Shown here: positions 1 through 8,757 of the stretch, one piece after another
How the letters are laid out: each line of letters opens with the position of its first letter
How positions within the stretch are numbered: the first letter of the stretch is position 1
From: Rhodococcus sp. CH91
Lineage (GTDB): Bacteria > Actinomycetota > Actinomycetes > Mycobacteriales > Mycobacteriaceae
DNA length: 64,000 nt
Assembly: GCF_022554085.1 (NCBI RefSeq)
Contig: NZ_JAKFYR010000005.1
Coordinates: 124,001-188,000 of the forward strand
Direction of reading: 5' to 3'
Notes under the pieces: model-generated
Database searches by the model: none
The model's input: the letters and a program-made list of their open reading frames with translations, nothing else
Told to the model about the DNA's origin: nothing
Position numbers and translations under genes: made by a program

Positions 1-2
1 CC

Positions 3-872
3 ATGTTCGTCATGACCGCACCCCCGCCGGCCCCCGCACCGTGGGACGAAGCTCCGAAACGGGCTGCGCTGGACAAGGTCGCCAACATGTTGGCCAATGC
101 GGGCCTCACCGGTCGCCCCGCGCTCGCCGCCGACGCGCTCCTGGTCCCTTATGCCCGGCCGGGCGCCGAGGAGGTGGCCGCGATCAACTTCCGTCGCGGG
201 GTGCAGGAGGGCTGCCGAGTGGTGGGCCGTGCTGTGACCGTTCTCGATACGAGCGCAGGTGAGGTAGGCGTCGGCGGTTACTACTTCGGCGGTTCGCTGC
301 ATGCCACCGGTACCGGCATCCCGGACACGCTTCTGGTTCGGCCGCAGCTGTCCGCGGCGCTCGCGCTGCGTGTCGGAACGACGCTCGATCGATCCGACAT
401 CACCATCGCGGAGGTCCTCGGCTCAGTAGAGGGTGTGCATGCGGTGCTGGTCGTCGACTGTCCACGGGTGGGCGGACCTGATGGATCGACCTTGCTCGAA
501 TGCATCGCGGACAATGCGCACGCCGGGCACATCGTCCTCTCCGACACCTGGATCACACCGGAAGGAGCAGACTTCGCGAACATCGTCCTCGACGTCGGGA
601 CCGGAGACACGGTGGCGTCGTACCGGCCGCATCCGCGGGCGTCGCTGCATCTGGTCTCCGCACTCCGCCGGTCGATCGCCCTGTTCGGACCGGTCTCCCC
701 GGGTGAGATGCTCGTGATGCCGACTGCGGGTCAGGTGCTCGAACTCGCTCCGGGCGCGACGGCCAGGATGGACTCGGCGCTTTTCGGGACGGTTTCGGTC
801 GCGCGCGCAGAAGGGGAGTACGACGACGGATTCGAGCCTCTCCGCCACGCGAACGACGGCGGTTCGTGGTGA
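3..872 (+). CDS. 2-keto-4-pentenoate hydratase-family protein, probably catalytically altered
   Basis: This 289-residue protein has the layout of the MhpD/2-keto-4-pentenoate hydratase branch of the fumarylacetoacetase superfamily: a GR motif near residue 75, an IADNA motif near 166 and a C-terminal PGEML...GTVSV strand region. In active members the GR is followed by a catalytic Lys, the core has an ExE metal-binding pair and a third Glu follows. Here these positions read GRAVTV (75-80), PQLSAAL (114-120) and AVLVVD (147-152), so Lys and the three acidic ligands appear to be missing. That is read by eye against remembered family sequences. ATG codons lie at 3 and 12; the upstream context is outside the window, so the start is uncertain. 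An IclR regulator follows, which suits a catabolic locus. Confidence 0.7.
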   Translation: MFVMTAPPPAPAPWDEAPKRAALDKVANMLANAGLTGRPALAADALLVPYARPGAEEVAAINFRRGVQEGCRVVGRAVTVLDTSAGEVGVGGYYFGGSLHATGTGIPDTLLVRPQLSAALALRVGTTLDRSDITIAEVLGSVEGVHAVLVVDCPRVGGPDGSTLLECIADNAHAGHIVLSDTWITPEGADFANIVLDVGTGDTVASYRPHPRASLHLVSALRRSIALFGPVSPGEMLVMPTAGQVLELAPGATARMDSALFGTVSVARAEGEYDDGFEPLRHANDGGSW

Positions 873-950
873 CTTTTCCACCGTGCGAGCGGATGTGGTT
901 GACTTCGGGAATCGGGGGTGACCGTCGTCATACACGAAAGGGAGTGAGCC

Positions 951-1805
951 GTGAATCTCGGCGACCCTCAGGAAGCGCCCGTCAACGTCAAGCCGAGCAT
1001 CGCCGTCGGCCGCGCGCTGTCACTCCTCGACGCGTTCCTCTACGCGGGCCACACCATGAGTCTCACCGAACTGGCGCAACGCACCGCGCTGCCGAAGTCG
1101 ACTGCATTCCGCATCCTCGGGCAGTTGACAGTGAGCGGGCACGTGATCCGCAACGGGAACCAGTATCGGCTCGGGGTCAAGATGTTCGAACTGGGAAACC
1201 ACTTCGTCCACAGTCGTCCCACAGGCCTCAAGGAGGTCGCTGCTCCGCTGCTCGGCGATCTGTTCCTGCACGTCGGTGCCACGGTCGGGTTGTCGATCCT
1301 GGAAGCCTGGGACGTCATCCTCGTCGACCAGATCACGAGTTCGCGCAGCCGGATCGTCACTCCCGTGGTCGGCGGGCGGGCACCGGCATTGAGCACCGCT
1401 TCGGGAAAGGCCCTCATCGCCTTTCTCGACACCGAGGGCCGCGATCGCGCCATCGCGTGGCACATCCGGCAGGACCGCCGTTCGAGCCATACTGTCCGTC
1501 ACGCGGGCCGGTTGCGGTCCCAGCTCGCCGAGGTACGCGAGAACGGCCATTCCTGGGCTTGTGACGAGTTCAGCGTCGGGATGAGCGCGGCCGCGTCGCC
1601 CGTGCTCGTCAACGGGCGGCCGATCGCGGCGGTGAGTGTCTCGGCAGCGACCGGCCGTTTCGACCGTCACAAGGCCGCCGCCGCAGTTCTGCGCACCTCG
1701 CGATTGATCGCCACGCAGTTCATCCGAGCTCGCGAGCTCGCGCAGGACTACAGCACGGACGAGATGCAATGGGACATCGAGGACGAGTTCGACCGGGTCT
1801 CCTGA
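951..1805 (+). CDS. IclR-family transcriptional regulator
   Basis: The 284-residue product has an N-terminal winged helix-turn-helix (about residues 14-75, including SLTELAQRTALPKSTAFRIL) followed by the IclR effector-binding domain with its typical GRAPALSTASGKALIAF segment. Members are dimeric DNA-binding proteins that usually control aromatic or carboxylic-acid catabolism genes next to them. GTG at 951 is chosen because GAAAGGGAG lies about 8 nt upstream. It follows the hydratase-like gene in the same direction with a gap of about 80 nt, so that gene and its unseen upstream neighbours are the likely targets. The effector cannot be told from sequence. Confidence 0.93.
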   Translation: MNLGDPQEAPVNVKPSIAVGRALSLLDAFLYAGHTMSLTELAQRTALPKSTAFRILGQLTVSGHVIRNGNQYRLGVKMFELGNHFVHSRPTGLKEVAAPLLGDLFLHVGATVGLSILEAWDVILVDQITSSRSRIVTPVVGGRAPALSTASGKALIAFLDTEGRDRAIAWHIRQDRRSSHTVRHAGRLRSQLAEVRENGHSWACDEFSVGMSAAASPVLVNGRPIAAVSVSAATGRFDRHKAAAAVLRTSRLIATQFIRARELAQDYSTDEMQWDIEDEFDRVS

Positions 1806-1907
1806 AGGCGCCTCCCGGATTGCCGGCGCATTGCGGTGATCGTCGAGATCGTCGCCCGGCGCTCCCCGTTCCGGAGAACAGAGCCGGTGGCAGGCTAACT
1901 TGTAGAC

Positions 1908-2402
1908 ATGACCACGTCTCTGCAGGACATCCCGATCAACACCCTCTCGGGTGAACCCACGAATCTCGGCGCCTACGACGGACATGCGGTCCTCGTCGTC
2001 AACGTCGCGTCCAAGTGCGGTCTGACCCCGCAGTACACGGCGCTCGAACAGCTCGCACAGGATTACCGCGACCGCGGCCTGTTCGTCGTCGGTGTGCCGT
2101 GCAACCAGTTCATGGGGCAGGAACCCGGCACGCCGGAGGAGATCCAGGAGTTCTGCTCCACGACCTACGGCGTGACCTTCCCGCTGCTCGAGAAGATCGA
2201 GGTCAACGGCGAGAACCGCCACCCGCTGTACGCAGAGCTCACCCGGCACCCGGACGCTTCCGGGGAAGCCGGCGACATCCAGTGGAACTTCGAGAAGTTC
2301 CTCATCGCGCCGGACGGCAGCGTGGTGAACCGCTTCCGGCCGCGCACCGAACCGGATGCACCCGAAGTCGTCGAGGCCATCGAAGCGGTCCTGCCGGCTT
2401 GA
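1908..2402 (+). CDS. glutathione peroxidase-family thiol peroxidase
   Basis: This is a 164-residue GPx-fold peroxidase. The peroxidatic Cys37 sits in NVASKCGLT, and the tetrad partners are visible as Gln71 (FMGQEPG) and Trp126-Asn127 (QWNFEKF). Cys83 in EFCSTTYGVTF is placed like the resolving Cys of thioredoxin-dependent GPx proteins, so reduction by thioredoxin or mycoredoxin is more likely than by glutathione, which actinobacteria generally lack. It reduces hydrogen peroxide and organic hydroperoxides in the cytoplasm. The ATG at 1908 is 12 nt after a TAACTT box, which would give a very short leader. The next gene starts 5 nt after its stop, so the two are probably co-transcribed. Confidence 0.93.
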   Translation: MTTSLQDIPINTLSGEPTNLGAYDGHAVLVVNVASKCGLTPQYTALEQLAQDYRDRGLFVVGVPCNQFMGQEPGTPEEIQEFCSTTYGVTFPLLEKIEVNGENRHPLYAELTRHPDASGEAGDIQWNFEKFLIAPDGSVVNRFRPRTEPDAPEVVEAIEAVLPA

Positions 2403-2407
2403 TCGAC

Positions 2408-3073
2408 ATGTTCAGCACCGAAGCGCGCGACGCGCTGTACGACATCATCCGCATGCGCCGCGACGTGCGCGCCGAGTTCAGCGGTGACCGACTCCCGGAG
2501 GACGTGCTGATGCGTGTCCTGCGGGCCGCTCACCATGCGCCGAGCGTCGGCAACACCCAGCCCTGGGATTTCGTCGTCGTGCAGGACGAGCAACGTCTGT
2601 CGCAGTTCGCCGAGCACGTCGCGAGCTGCAGGCAGGCCTTCGCGGATTCGCTTCCCGAGGACCGCAAGAGCACCTTCGACCCGATCAAGGTCGAAGGCAT
2701 CGTCGAGTCCGGGACCGGCATCGTCGTCACCTACGACCCCGAGCGCGGCGGGAAGCACATCCTCGGCCGGCACACCATCGACGAATCGGGCCTGTTCTCC
2801 GCGGTGCTCGCGATCCAGAACCTCTGGCTCGCCGCGACCGCGGAGGGGCTCGGCGTGGGCTGGGTGTCGTTCTACGAGGAGGACTTCCTCGCGGACTTCA
2901 TCGGGGTGGATACCCCGGTGCGCCCCATCGCATGGCTGTGCGTCGGACCGGTCACCCGGCTGCAGGAAGTACCCGACCTCGAACGGTTCGGGTGGCGCCG
3001 GGGCCGGCCGCTCGAGGAGGCCGTGCATCGCGACCGATTCGAGAGCCGCGACCGGGCACGGCAGGAGGCCTGA
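2408..3073 (+). CDS. bluB: 5,6-dimethylbenzimidazole synthase BluB
   Basis: The 221-residue protein belongs to the nitroreductase fold and matches BluB, which uses oxygen and reduced FMN to cut the flavin itself and form 5,6-dimethylbenzimidazole, the lower ligand of cobalamin. Diagnostic stretches are RRDVRAEF near the N terminus, HHAPSVGNTQPWDF and the GVGWVSFYEE lid region. The ATG at 2408 is the best start; a TTG at 2399 overlapping the preceding stop is an alternative. No cobalamin genes flank it, and the gap to the peroxidase gene is too small for a cobalamin riboswitch. A related flavin-dependent nitroreductase role is less likely given these motifs. Confidence 0.88.
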   Translation: MFSTEARDALYDIIRMRRDVRAEFSGDRLPEDVLMRVLRAAHHAPSVGNTQPWDFVVVQDEQRLSQFAEHVASCRQAFADSLPEDRKSTFDPIKVEGIVESGTGIVVTYDPERGGKHILGRHTIDESGLFSAVLAIQNLWLAATAEGLGVGWVSFYEEDFLADFIGVDTPVRPIAWLCVGPVTRLQEVPDLERFGWRRGRPLEEAVHRDRFESRDRARQEA

Positions 3074-3079
3074 TCCGGT

Positions 3080-3117
3080 GGGTCGCGACCGTCGGCTGTG
3101 CCGTGCGGTCGCGACCC
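3080..3117. terminator. bidirectional hairpin terminator between convergent genes
   Basis: A 12-bp perfect stem (GGGTCGCGACCG with its complement at 3106-3117) encloses a 14-nt loop between the bluB stop and the stop of the convergent oxidoreductase gene. There is no T run, as is common for actinobacterial terminators. Confidence 0.6.
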
Positions 3118-3130
3118 TCCGGGGGCCGGC

Positions 3131-5257
3131 TCACAACTCGGTCGCGACCTTCCATGCGGAGTGGATGGCGCCCTCGATGTAGTCGACCCGGCCGGCATCG
3201 CCGACGATACGGACGTCCATGCCGGAGCCGGCCAGTTCGTCGGCGAGCGGTGCTGCCGCCGACACACCGGACGCGACCACGACCATGCGGGCGCGTACCG
3301 ATTTCGTCTCGCCGTCCACGGTGAACTCCACCGTCTTCGGGGTGATGCGCTGAACCGTCGCACCACGATGCACCTCGAGGCCCACCTCGCGGGCGTGCTT
3401 GACGGCCGTCCACCTGCGCGGCATCGCCATCGGAACTCCGAGTTGCTTCCCTTCGGCGAGCAGCGTCACCCGGCTTCCCCGCTCGGCCATGAACTCCGCG
3501 AGTTCGAGCCCGACGAGCGACCCGCCGATCACGACGACATCCTTCGCCATGGGAAGGAAACGGAGGAATCTGCGGCTGAGGGTGCGGATCCTCTCCGGGC
3601 TCGTGGTGATGTGTGCGAGCCTGCCGAGCCGGCCCATCGCACGCAGCACGAGGGACTGGTCCGACACGTCGCCTGCGCCCGTCATGAGCGCCCGCATGCT
3701 GTCACCGGTGTGCACGTGCGGCAGGTCGCCACCGGGTACGGTCGGCCGTTCCCGTATCGCGCCGGTCGCGACCACCACCACGTCCGGATCCAGGGCGCGT
3801 ACGGACTCGGCGGTCGCCTCGGTGCCGAGCCGGACGTCGATTCCGAGGCGGTTGATCTCGGCGGTCAGCCACTTCAGCAGACGCTCGTTGTCCGGGGTGG
3901 TGAGAGTCGAGAACCACAGGGTGCCGCCGAGCCGGTCGGCCTTGTCGAGGACGGTGACCCGGTGCCCGCGTTCGGTGGCGACCCGTGCCGCTTCGAGACC
4001 ACCCGGGCCGGCTCCGACGACCACGACATGCTTCGACGTCGCGGTGCGCACGAAGGGCACCAGTGCTTCGTTGCCGAGCGCAGGATTGACCGCGCAGATC
4101 GGCGTGGCATCCCAGAAGTTCTCCTGCACACACACATAGCAGTTGATGCACGGGCGGATCTGCTCGCTGCGTCCCGCCCGCAGCTTGGTGACGACAGCGG
4201 GATCGGCCAGCAGCTGACGGCCCATCGCGACGAAATCGGTGACGCCCTCGGCGATCATCTTCTCGCCGACCTCCGGCAGCATGCGGCCGACGGTGATGAC
4301 CGGAACGGACACCGCACGTTTGACGACCGCCGCGTTGTGGGTGTAGTAGCCGACCTTGTCCGGCAGGGGACCGTCGGTGAAGTTCGCGAACGCGTTCAGC
4401 GCGGTGCCCGTGACATGGATGGCGTCGGCCCCGGCCTGTTCGAACAATGCGGCGGCAGCGGCGGATTCCTCGACGGTCAGACCGTCGGTCTCCCCGTATT
4501 CCTGCCCTGCGAGGCGCACGATGACGGCGAGACGATCGCCGACCGCGGCCTTGACCGCGCGGATCACCTCGCAGGTCAGCCGGGCCCGGTTCTCCAGCGA
4601 ACCGCCGTACTCGTCGGTGCGCTGGTTGGTGTAGCGGCTGAGGAAGGCGCCGAGGACGTAGTTGTGCGCGGCGTGGATCTCCACGGCGTCCGCTCCGGCG
4701 GCCGCGACCCGGCCGGCGGCCTCGGCGAACATCCGGACGAGCCACTCGATGTCGCTCTCCGTGGCCTCGTTGTAGGTGGCCTGCTTACCGCTCTGGATGG
4801 CGGCCATACGCTGCAGTTCCTCGGGCGTGCAGTCGGCCATCGCGCTCATGTCGCTCGGCGGCTTCGGGATGCTCGGCACGAGCTGCGGCCGGCCCTGCAG
4901 GGTGTCGATGCGTGCGACCTTGCCGTGGTGCACCATCTGGACACACAGTTTGCTGCCGGCCTCGTGAACGGCGTCTGCGAGAGCGCGGAGACCGGGGATG
5001 AAACGGTCCTCCGACAATCCGGGTTCCTTGGTGCTGGTGCAGCCCGCCGGGTAGGCGACCGCACAGCACCCGGTGACGATCAGCCCGGTGCCGCCGGCCG
5101 CGCGGGCGACGAAATGGTCGATGTCACCCTGCTCGATCTCCCCGTCCTCGCAGAGGTTCATGTCCATGGCGGGCATCACGACCCGGTTGTCCAGGGTGAT
5201 GGGCCCGATGGTGCCGGGCGAGAGGAGGCGCGTATACGTCTGGTTCAGGACTGTCAC
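3131..5257 (-). CDS. NADH:flavin oxidoreductase / FAD-dependent reductase (2,4-dienoyl-CoA reductase type)
   Basis: This 708-residue protein has an N-terminal old-yellow-enzyme TIM barrel (about residues 10-340) with the EIHAAHNYVLGAFLS active-site segment. A [4Fe-4S] site of the form C-x2-C-x2-C-x11-C follows (CINCYVC...C), then a FAD/NAD(P) module with GAGPGGLEAA and VVIGGSLVGLELAEF dinucleotide-binding folds. The architecture is shared by dienoyl-CoA reductase FadH, trimethylamine dehydrogenase and various enoate reductases, which pass electrons from NAD(P)H through FAD and FeS to FMN. Substrate cannot be assigned. It is transcribed alone, convergent with bluB, and ends just beyond a shared hairpin. 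Confidence 0.88.
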   Translation of the reverse strand: MTVLNQTYTRLLSPGTIGPITLDNRVVMPAMDMNLCEDGEIEQGDIDHFVARAAGGTGLIVTGCCAVAYPAGCTSTKEPGLSEDRFIPGLRALADAVHEAGSKLCVQMVHHGKVARIDTLQGRPQLVPSIPKPPSDMSAMADCTPEELQRMAAIQSGKQATYNEATESDIEWLVRMFAEAAGRVAAAGADAVEIHAAHNYVLGAFLSRYTNQRTDEYGGSLENRARLTCEVIRAVKAAVGDRLAVIVRLAGQEYGETDGLTVEESAAAAALFEQAGADAIHVTGTALNAFANFTDGPLPDKVGYYTHNAAVVKRAVSVPVITVGRMLPEVGEKMIAEGVTDFVAMGRQLLADPAVVTKLRAGRSEQIRPCINCYVCVQENFWDATPICAVNPALGNEALVPFVRTATSKHVVVVGAGPGGLEAARVATERGHRVTVLDKADRLGGTLWFSTLTTPDNERLLKWLTAEINRLGIDVRLGTEATAESVRALDPDVVVVATGAIRERPTVPGGDLPHVHTGDSMRALMTGAGDVSDQSLVLRAMGRLGRLAHITTSPERIRTLSRRFLRFLPMAKDVVVIGGSLVGLELAEFMAERGSRVTLLAEGKQLGVPMAMPRRWTAVKHAREVGLEVHRGATVQRITPKTVEFTVDGETKSVRARMVVVASGVSAAAPLADELAGSGMDVRIVGDAGRVDYIEGAIHSAWKVATEL

Positions 5258-5521
5258 GCTCGGACGCTATGCCTGGTCCGGTGTGGCCGTCGACACAATC
5301 CCGATCAGCGGGATGCGGCTGGGAATCGTGTCCGTACGAGCGATACCGGAACCTCGGTGAACCCGCCGGTCTACGTGTGGTTCGTCGGGCATCGCCATCC
5401 TCCGGGCAAGGTGGGTGACATGTCCCGGTGTGGGGTGAGGGGCGTTCCACCGGGCGGGTTTCACCGGGAGTTCTCCTGTCCGGCAGGTTCTCGTTCACCC
5501 GGGTGCGGCAGGCTCGGAGCT

Positions 5522-6226
5522 GTGAGCGGAGAGATGATCGTGTCGGTATCGGGGATCCGGGACGCCACCCGCGACGCCGTGGAGGATTTCGCACGTGAGA
5601 TGGACGTCCGCGGGGTGCCACTGTCGCTGTTCGTCGCGCCTCGGGCGAAGGACGGTTACCGCCTCGTGCAGGATCCGGCGATCCAGGAGTGGCTGCTCGA
5701 GCGCCGCGAGGGCGGCGACGCGATCGTGTTGCACGGATACGACCGGGCGGCGACGAAACGTCGTCGCGCCGAGTTCGCCGCACTGCCCGAGCACGAGGCA
5801 CGGCTGCGCCTGCTCGCCGCGGACCGGGTACTCGAGGACACCGGGCTCCGGACGCGATTGTTCGCACCGCCGCGCGGGCTCGCCTCATCCGGTGCGGTGG
5901 CGGCGCTCCCGCAGGTCGGTTTCCGGGTGATGGTGGATCTCGCCGGTATCCGCGACCTCAGGACGGGCACCGTGCTCGAGGCGCGGGTGTACGGAATCGG
6001 TGGGGGAGTGAGGGCCGAGCCCTGGTGGTGCCGGGCGGTGGTGATCGGTGCCTCGCGGGTGGCGCGCCGGGGTGAACTGCTCCGTCTGGCGATCTCGGGT
6101 CCTCGCCTCGCCGAGCCCGGGCCTCGGCAGGCGATCCTCGACGCGGTGGACATCGCCCTGCGCCACGGGGCCGAACCGGTCGTCTACCGCCGGCCGCGAC
6201 GTCCCGGGAGTGTGAGCGCCGCCTGA
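5522..6226 (+). CDS. DUF2334-type polysaccharide deacetylase-like protein
   Basis: The 234-residue product resembles DUF2334 proteins, a divergent branch of the NodB-like carbohydrate esterase fold. Visible landmarks are SVSGIRDAT near the N terminus, a short VPLSLFVAPRAK strand, the GDAIVLHGYD segment, which carries a His and Asp like the metal site of deacetylases, and FAPPRGLAS. GTG at 5522 was preferred, with ATG at 5534 as an alternative; the frame is open much further upstream, but there it only runs antisense to the neighbouring oxidoreductase. Its substrate is unknown; a cell-envelope glycan is only a guess from the fold. The next gene starts 60 nt downstream in the same direction. 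Confidence 0.75.
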   Translation: MSGEMIVSVSGIRDATRDAVEDFAREMDVRGVPLSLFVAPRAKDGYRLVQDPAIQEWLLERREGGDAIVLHGYDRAATKRRRAEFAALPEHEARLRLLAADRVLEDTGLRTRLFAPPRGLASSGAVAALPQVGFRVMVDLAGIRDLRTGTVLEARVYGIGGGVRAEPWWCRAVVIGASRVARRGELLRLAISGPRLAEPGPRQAILDAVDIALRHGAEPVVYRRPRRPGSVSAA

Positions 6227-6285
6227 TCCCACCGGTTCCCCACGGGGCTCCCCGCCGCCACCCGCGCTCGGTAATGTCGGCAGGC

Positions 6286-7929
6286 ATGGACGCTGACGTG
6301 ATCGTGGTGGGGGCGGGACTGGCGGGACTCGTGGCAGTCGGTGAGCTCGTCGACGCCGGCCGCAAGGTTCTCCTGGTCGATCAGGAGAACTCGAACAACC
6401 TCGGCGGGCAGGCATTCTGGTCGTTCGGTGGCCTGTTCTTCGTCGACAGTCCCGAGCAGCGACGGCTCGGCATCAAGGACTCCTACGAACTCGCCCTGCA
6501 GGACTGGATGGGTACCGCGGGCTTCGACCGCGAGATCGAGGACCGCTGGCCCAGGCGGTGGGCTCAGGCGTACGTCGAGTTCGCGGCGGGGGAGAAGCAC
6601 GCCTGGCTGAAGCAGCGCGGCCTGAAGATCTTCCCCATGGTCAACTGGGCCGAACGCGGTGGATACGACGCTGCCGGACACGGCAATTCGGTGCCGCGCT
6701 TCCATATCACATGGGGTACCGGCCCGGGTCTCGTGGAGATCTTCGAGCGGAAGCTACGCCAGGGTGTCGACCGCGGCCTCGTCACGCTGAAGCATCGTCA
6801 CCGTGTCGACGAACTGATCGTCACCGACGGCGCCGTCACCGGTGTGCGCGGAGCGGTCCTCGAACCCACCGACGCGCCGCGGGGTGTGGCGTCCTCGCGC
6901 ACCGTGGTGGGCGACTTCGAGTTCTCGGCGGGAGCGGTGATCGTCACCTCGGGCGGGATCGGGGGCAACTACGACCTCGTGAAGAAGAACTGGCCGAAGC
7001 GGATGGGTGAGCCGCCGAAGCACATGCTCACGGGCGTGCCCGCGCATGTGGACGGGCGCATGCTCGAGATCACCGAGAAGGCCGGCGGCAACATCGTCAA
7101 TCGCGACCGCATGTGGCACTACACCGAAGGGATCACCAACTACGACCCGGTGTGGCCCGGCCACGGTATCCGCATCCTGCCCGGCCCCTCGTCGCTGTGG
7201 CTCGACGCCACCGGCAAGCGCCTGCCCGTGCCGTTGTTCCCGGGATTCGACACGCTCGGCACGCTCGAATACATCGTGGGCACCGGCCACGACCACACCT
7301 GGTTCGTGCTCGACCAGAAGATCGTCGAGAAGGAATTCGGGCTCTCGGGGTCGGAGCAGAATCCGGACCTGACCGGACGTGACCTCCGGCTGCTGCTCCA
7401 GCGTGTGAGGCACGGTGCGCCCGGCCCGGTCGAGGCCTTCAAGCAGCGGGGCGTCGACTTCGTCGTCCGCGACACCCTCGCCGATCTGGTCGCGGGAATG
7501 AACGAACTCACCCCCGAGACGCCGCTCGACTACGAGCAGGTCCGGTCGGTGGTCGAGGCGCGCGACCGCGAGATGGACAACAAGTACACGAAGGACCTGC
7601 AGGTCGCGGCGGTGCGCGCGGCCCGCGCCTACACACCCGACCGGATCGCGCGGATCGCCGCGCCGCATCGGCTCCTCGACCCGAAGGCCGGGCCTCTCAT
7701 CGCCGTCAAGCTGCACCTGCTCACCCGTAAGACGCTCGGTGGACTCGAGACCGACCTGTCGTCCCGCGTGCTGCGAGCGGACGGGTCGGTCTTCGAGGGG
7801 TTGTTCGCGGCGGGTGAGGTCGCCGGCTTCGGCGGTGGTGGCGTGCACGGCTACCGGTCGCTCGAAGGCACTTTCCTCGGAGGGTGCATCTTCTCCGGGC
7901 GGGCGGCCGGTCGCGCCGCCGCCCGGTGA
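6286..7929 (+). CDS. FAD-binding dehydrogenase (fumarate reductase/ketosteroid dehydrogenase superfamily)
   Basis: This 547-residue flavoprotein begins with a Rossmann motif (VIVVGAGLAGLVA, then a Glu/Gln-Asn contact region) and ends with the FAD-closing segment GEVAGFGGGGVHGYR. It belongs to the flavoprotein superfamily that includes fumarate reductase subunit A and 3-ketosteroid dehydrogenases, and corresponds in synteny to M. tuberculosis Rv0785. The substrate is not known. ATG at 6286 is preferred over 6274, because TAATGT at 6272-6277 would then act as a -10 box for a nearly leaderless transcript. The convergent hydrolase gene ends 5 nt away. Confidence 0.87.
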   Translation: MDADVIVVGAGLAGLVAVGELVDAGRKVLLVDQENSNNLGGQAFWSFGGLFFVDSPEQRRLGIKDSYELALQDWMGTAGFDREIEDRWPRRWAQAYVEFAAGEKHAWLKQRGLKIFPMVNWAERGGYDAAGHGNSVPRFHITWGTGPGLVEIFERKLRQGVDRGLVTLKHRHRVDELIVTDGAVTGVRGAVLEPTDAPRGVASSRTVVGDFEFSAGAVIVTSGGIGGNYDLVKKNWPKRMGEPPKHMLTGVPAHVDGRMLEITEKAGGNIVNRDRMWHYTEGITNYDPVWPGHGIRILPGPSSLWLDATGKRLPVPLFPGFDTLGTLEYIVGTGHDHTWFVLDQKIVEKEFGLSGSEQNPDLTGRDLRLLLQRVRHGAPGPVEAFKQRGVDFVVRDTLADLVAGMNELTPETPLDYEQVRSVVEARDREMDNKYTKDLQVAAVRAARAYTPDRIARIAAPHRLLDPKAGPLIAVKLHLLTRKTLGGLETDLSSRVLRADGSVFEGLFAAGEVAGFGGGGVHGYRSLEGTFLGGCIFSGRAAGRAAAR

Positions 7930-7933
7930 CGGA

Positions 7934-8578
7934 TCAGACCTCGACGTCCTCCTCGTGCGGCAGCACGCGGAACTCGGTCCCTTCGGGCGCGAGGTCCTGG
8001 TAGCGGCCGTAGAAGAGGCCGCGACCGTTGTCGTTGACGATGCCCTGGTGGATCGGGACGGCCACCCGTGGGTTCACCGCGCGCAGGTAGTCCACCGATT
8101 CCCAGACCTTGAGCCAGGGAGCCGTGGACGGGAAGGCGAGCACGTCGATCCGCTCGTTCGGGATGTAGAACGAGTCGCCCGGGTGCAGCAGCCGGGCCGG
8201 GTTCTCGTCGTCACCGACGATGAACGCGGTGTTGTCGATGACCGGCATGTCGGGGTGGATCACGGCGTGACGTCCGCCGGTGCCGCGGACGGTGAGGGCG
8301 CCGAGGGTGACGCTCTCGCCGGGCCGCACGGCGGACCAGTTCCCGTCGAGCAGATCCGCCGACTGCGGGTCGGAGAACAGTGCCGCGTCGGGGTTCGCGT
8401 CGAGGAGGGCGGGCAGTCGCGCGGTGTCGGCGTGGTCGGGGTGCTGGTGGGTCACGAGAATCGCGTCGAGACCGGTGAGGCCTTCGAATCCGTGCGAGAA
8501 GTTTCCGGGGTCGAAGAGGATCTTCGAGCCGAGATGCTCGACGAGGAGGCAGGAGTGGCCGAAATGGGTCAGTCGCAT
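7934..8578 (-). CDS. MBL-fold metal-dependent hydrolase
   Basis: A 214-residue metallo-beta-lactamase-fold protein of the UlaG-like branch. It starts MRLTHFGHSC and carries the zinc-binding THQHPDH motif at about residues 57-63, later followed by GTGGRHAVIHPDMP, which supplies further ligands. Proteins of this branch are soluble hydrolases of uncertain substrate. The frame is open another 34 codons upstream, but the start at 8578 matches the family N terminus. It corresponds by position to Rv0786c. It is convergent with the FAD dehydrogenase and divergent from the flavin oxidoreductase gene, with a palindrome between the two promoters. Confidence 0.88.
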   Translation of the reverse strand: MRLTHFGHSCLLVEHLGSKILFDPGNFSHGFEGLTGLDAILVTHQHPDHADTARLPALLDANPDAALFSDPQSADLLDGNWSAVRPGESVTLGALTVRGTGGRHAVIHPDMPVIDNTAFIVGDDENPARLLHPGDSFYIPNERIDVLAFPSTAPWLKVWESVDYLRAVNPRVAVPIHQGIVNDNGRGLFYGRYQDLAPEGTEFRVLPHEEDVEV

Positions 8579-8665
8579 GGCTCGAGTATGCCGCTGTTCG
8601 GCCTGTCGCTGGTCGTATCGCGGATCGTGCCCGCTGTTCCGCGTGGAGGAACGAGGCCGGTGATA

Positions 8666-8683
8666 TAGTTGCGTAATCAACTA
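8666..8683. promoter_or_regulatory. palindromic operator candidate in divergent promoter region
   Basis: TAGTTG and its exact complement CAACTA are separated by 6 nt. The site is AT-rich within a GC-rich region, lies 75 nt before the flavin oxidoreductase start, and sits between divergent genes. The half-site spacing suits a dimeric MarR-type or similar regulator. No such regulator gene is adjacent. Confidence 0.55.
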
Positions 8684-8757
8684 AATTCGACCGGTTCGGA
8701 GACGGTGCCGGTGAGCGCCGGAACTGCGACCCGGCACCTGTGATGGGAGGCTCCCGA

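Noticed and set aside
2395-2410. Cobalamin riboswitch for bluB
   Set aside because: Only 5 nt separate bluB from the preceding gene and no conserved B12-box was seen upstream of the pair.
3098-5521. Very long plus-strand open frame (about 1,040 codons to 6226)
   Set aside because: Its first three quarters lie antisense to the OYE/FAD oxidoreductase and show no protein family; only the part from 5522 is a real gene. High GC keeps antisense frames open.
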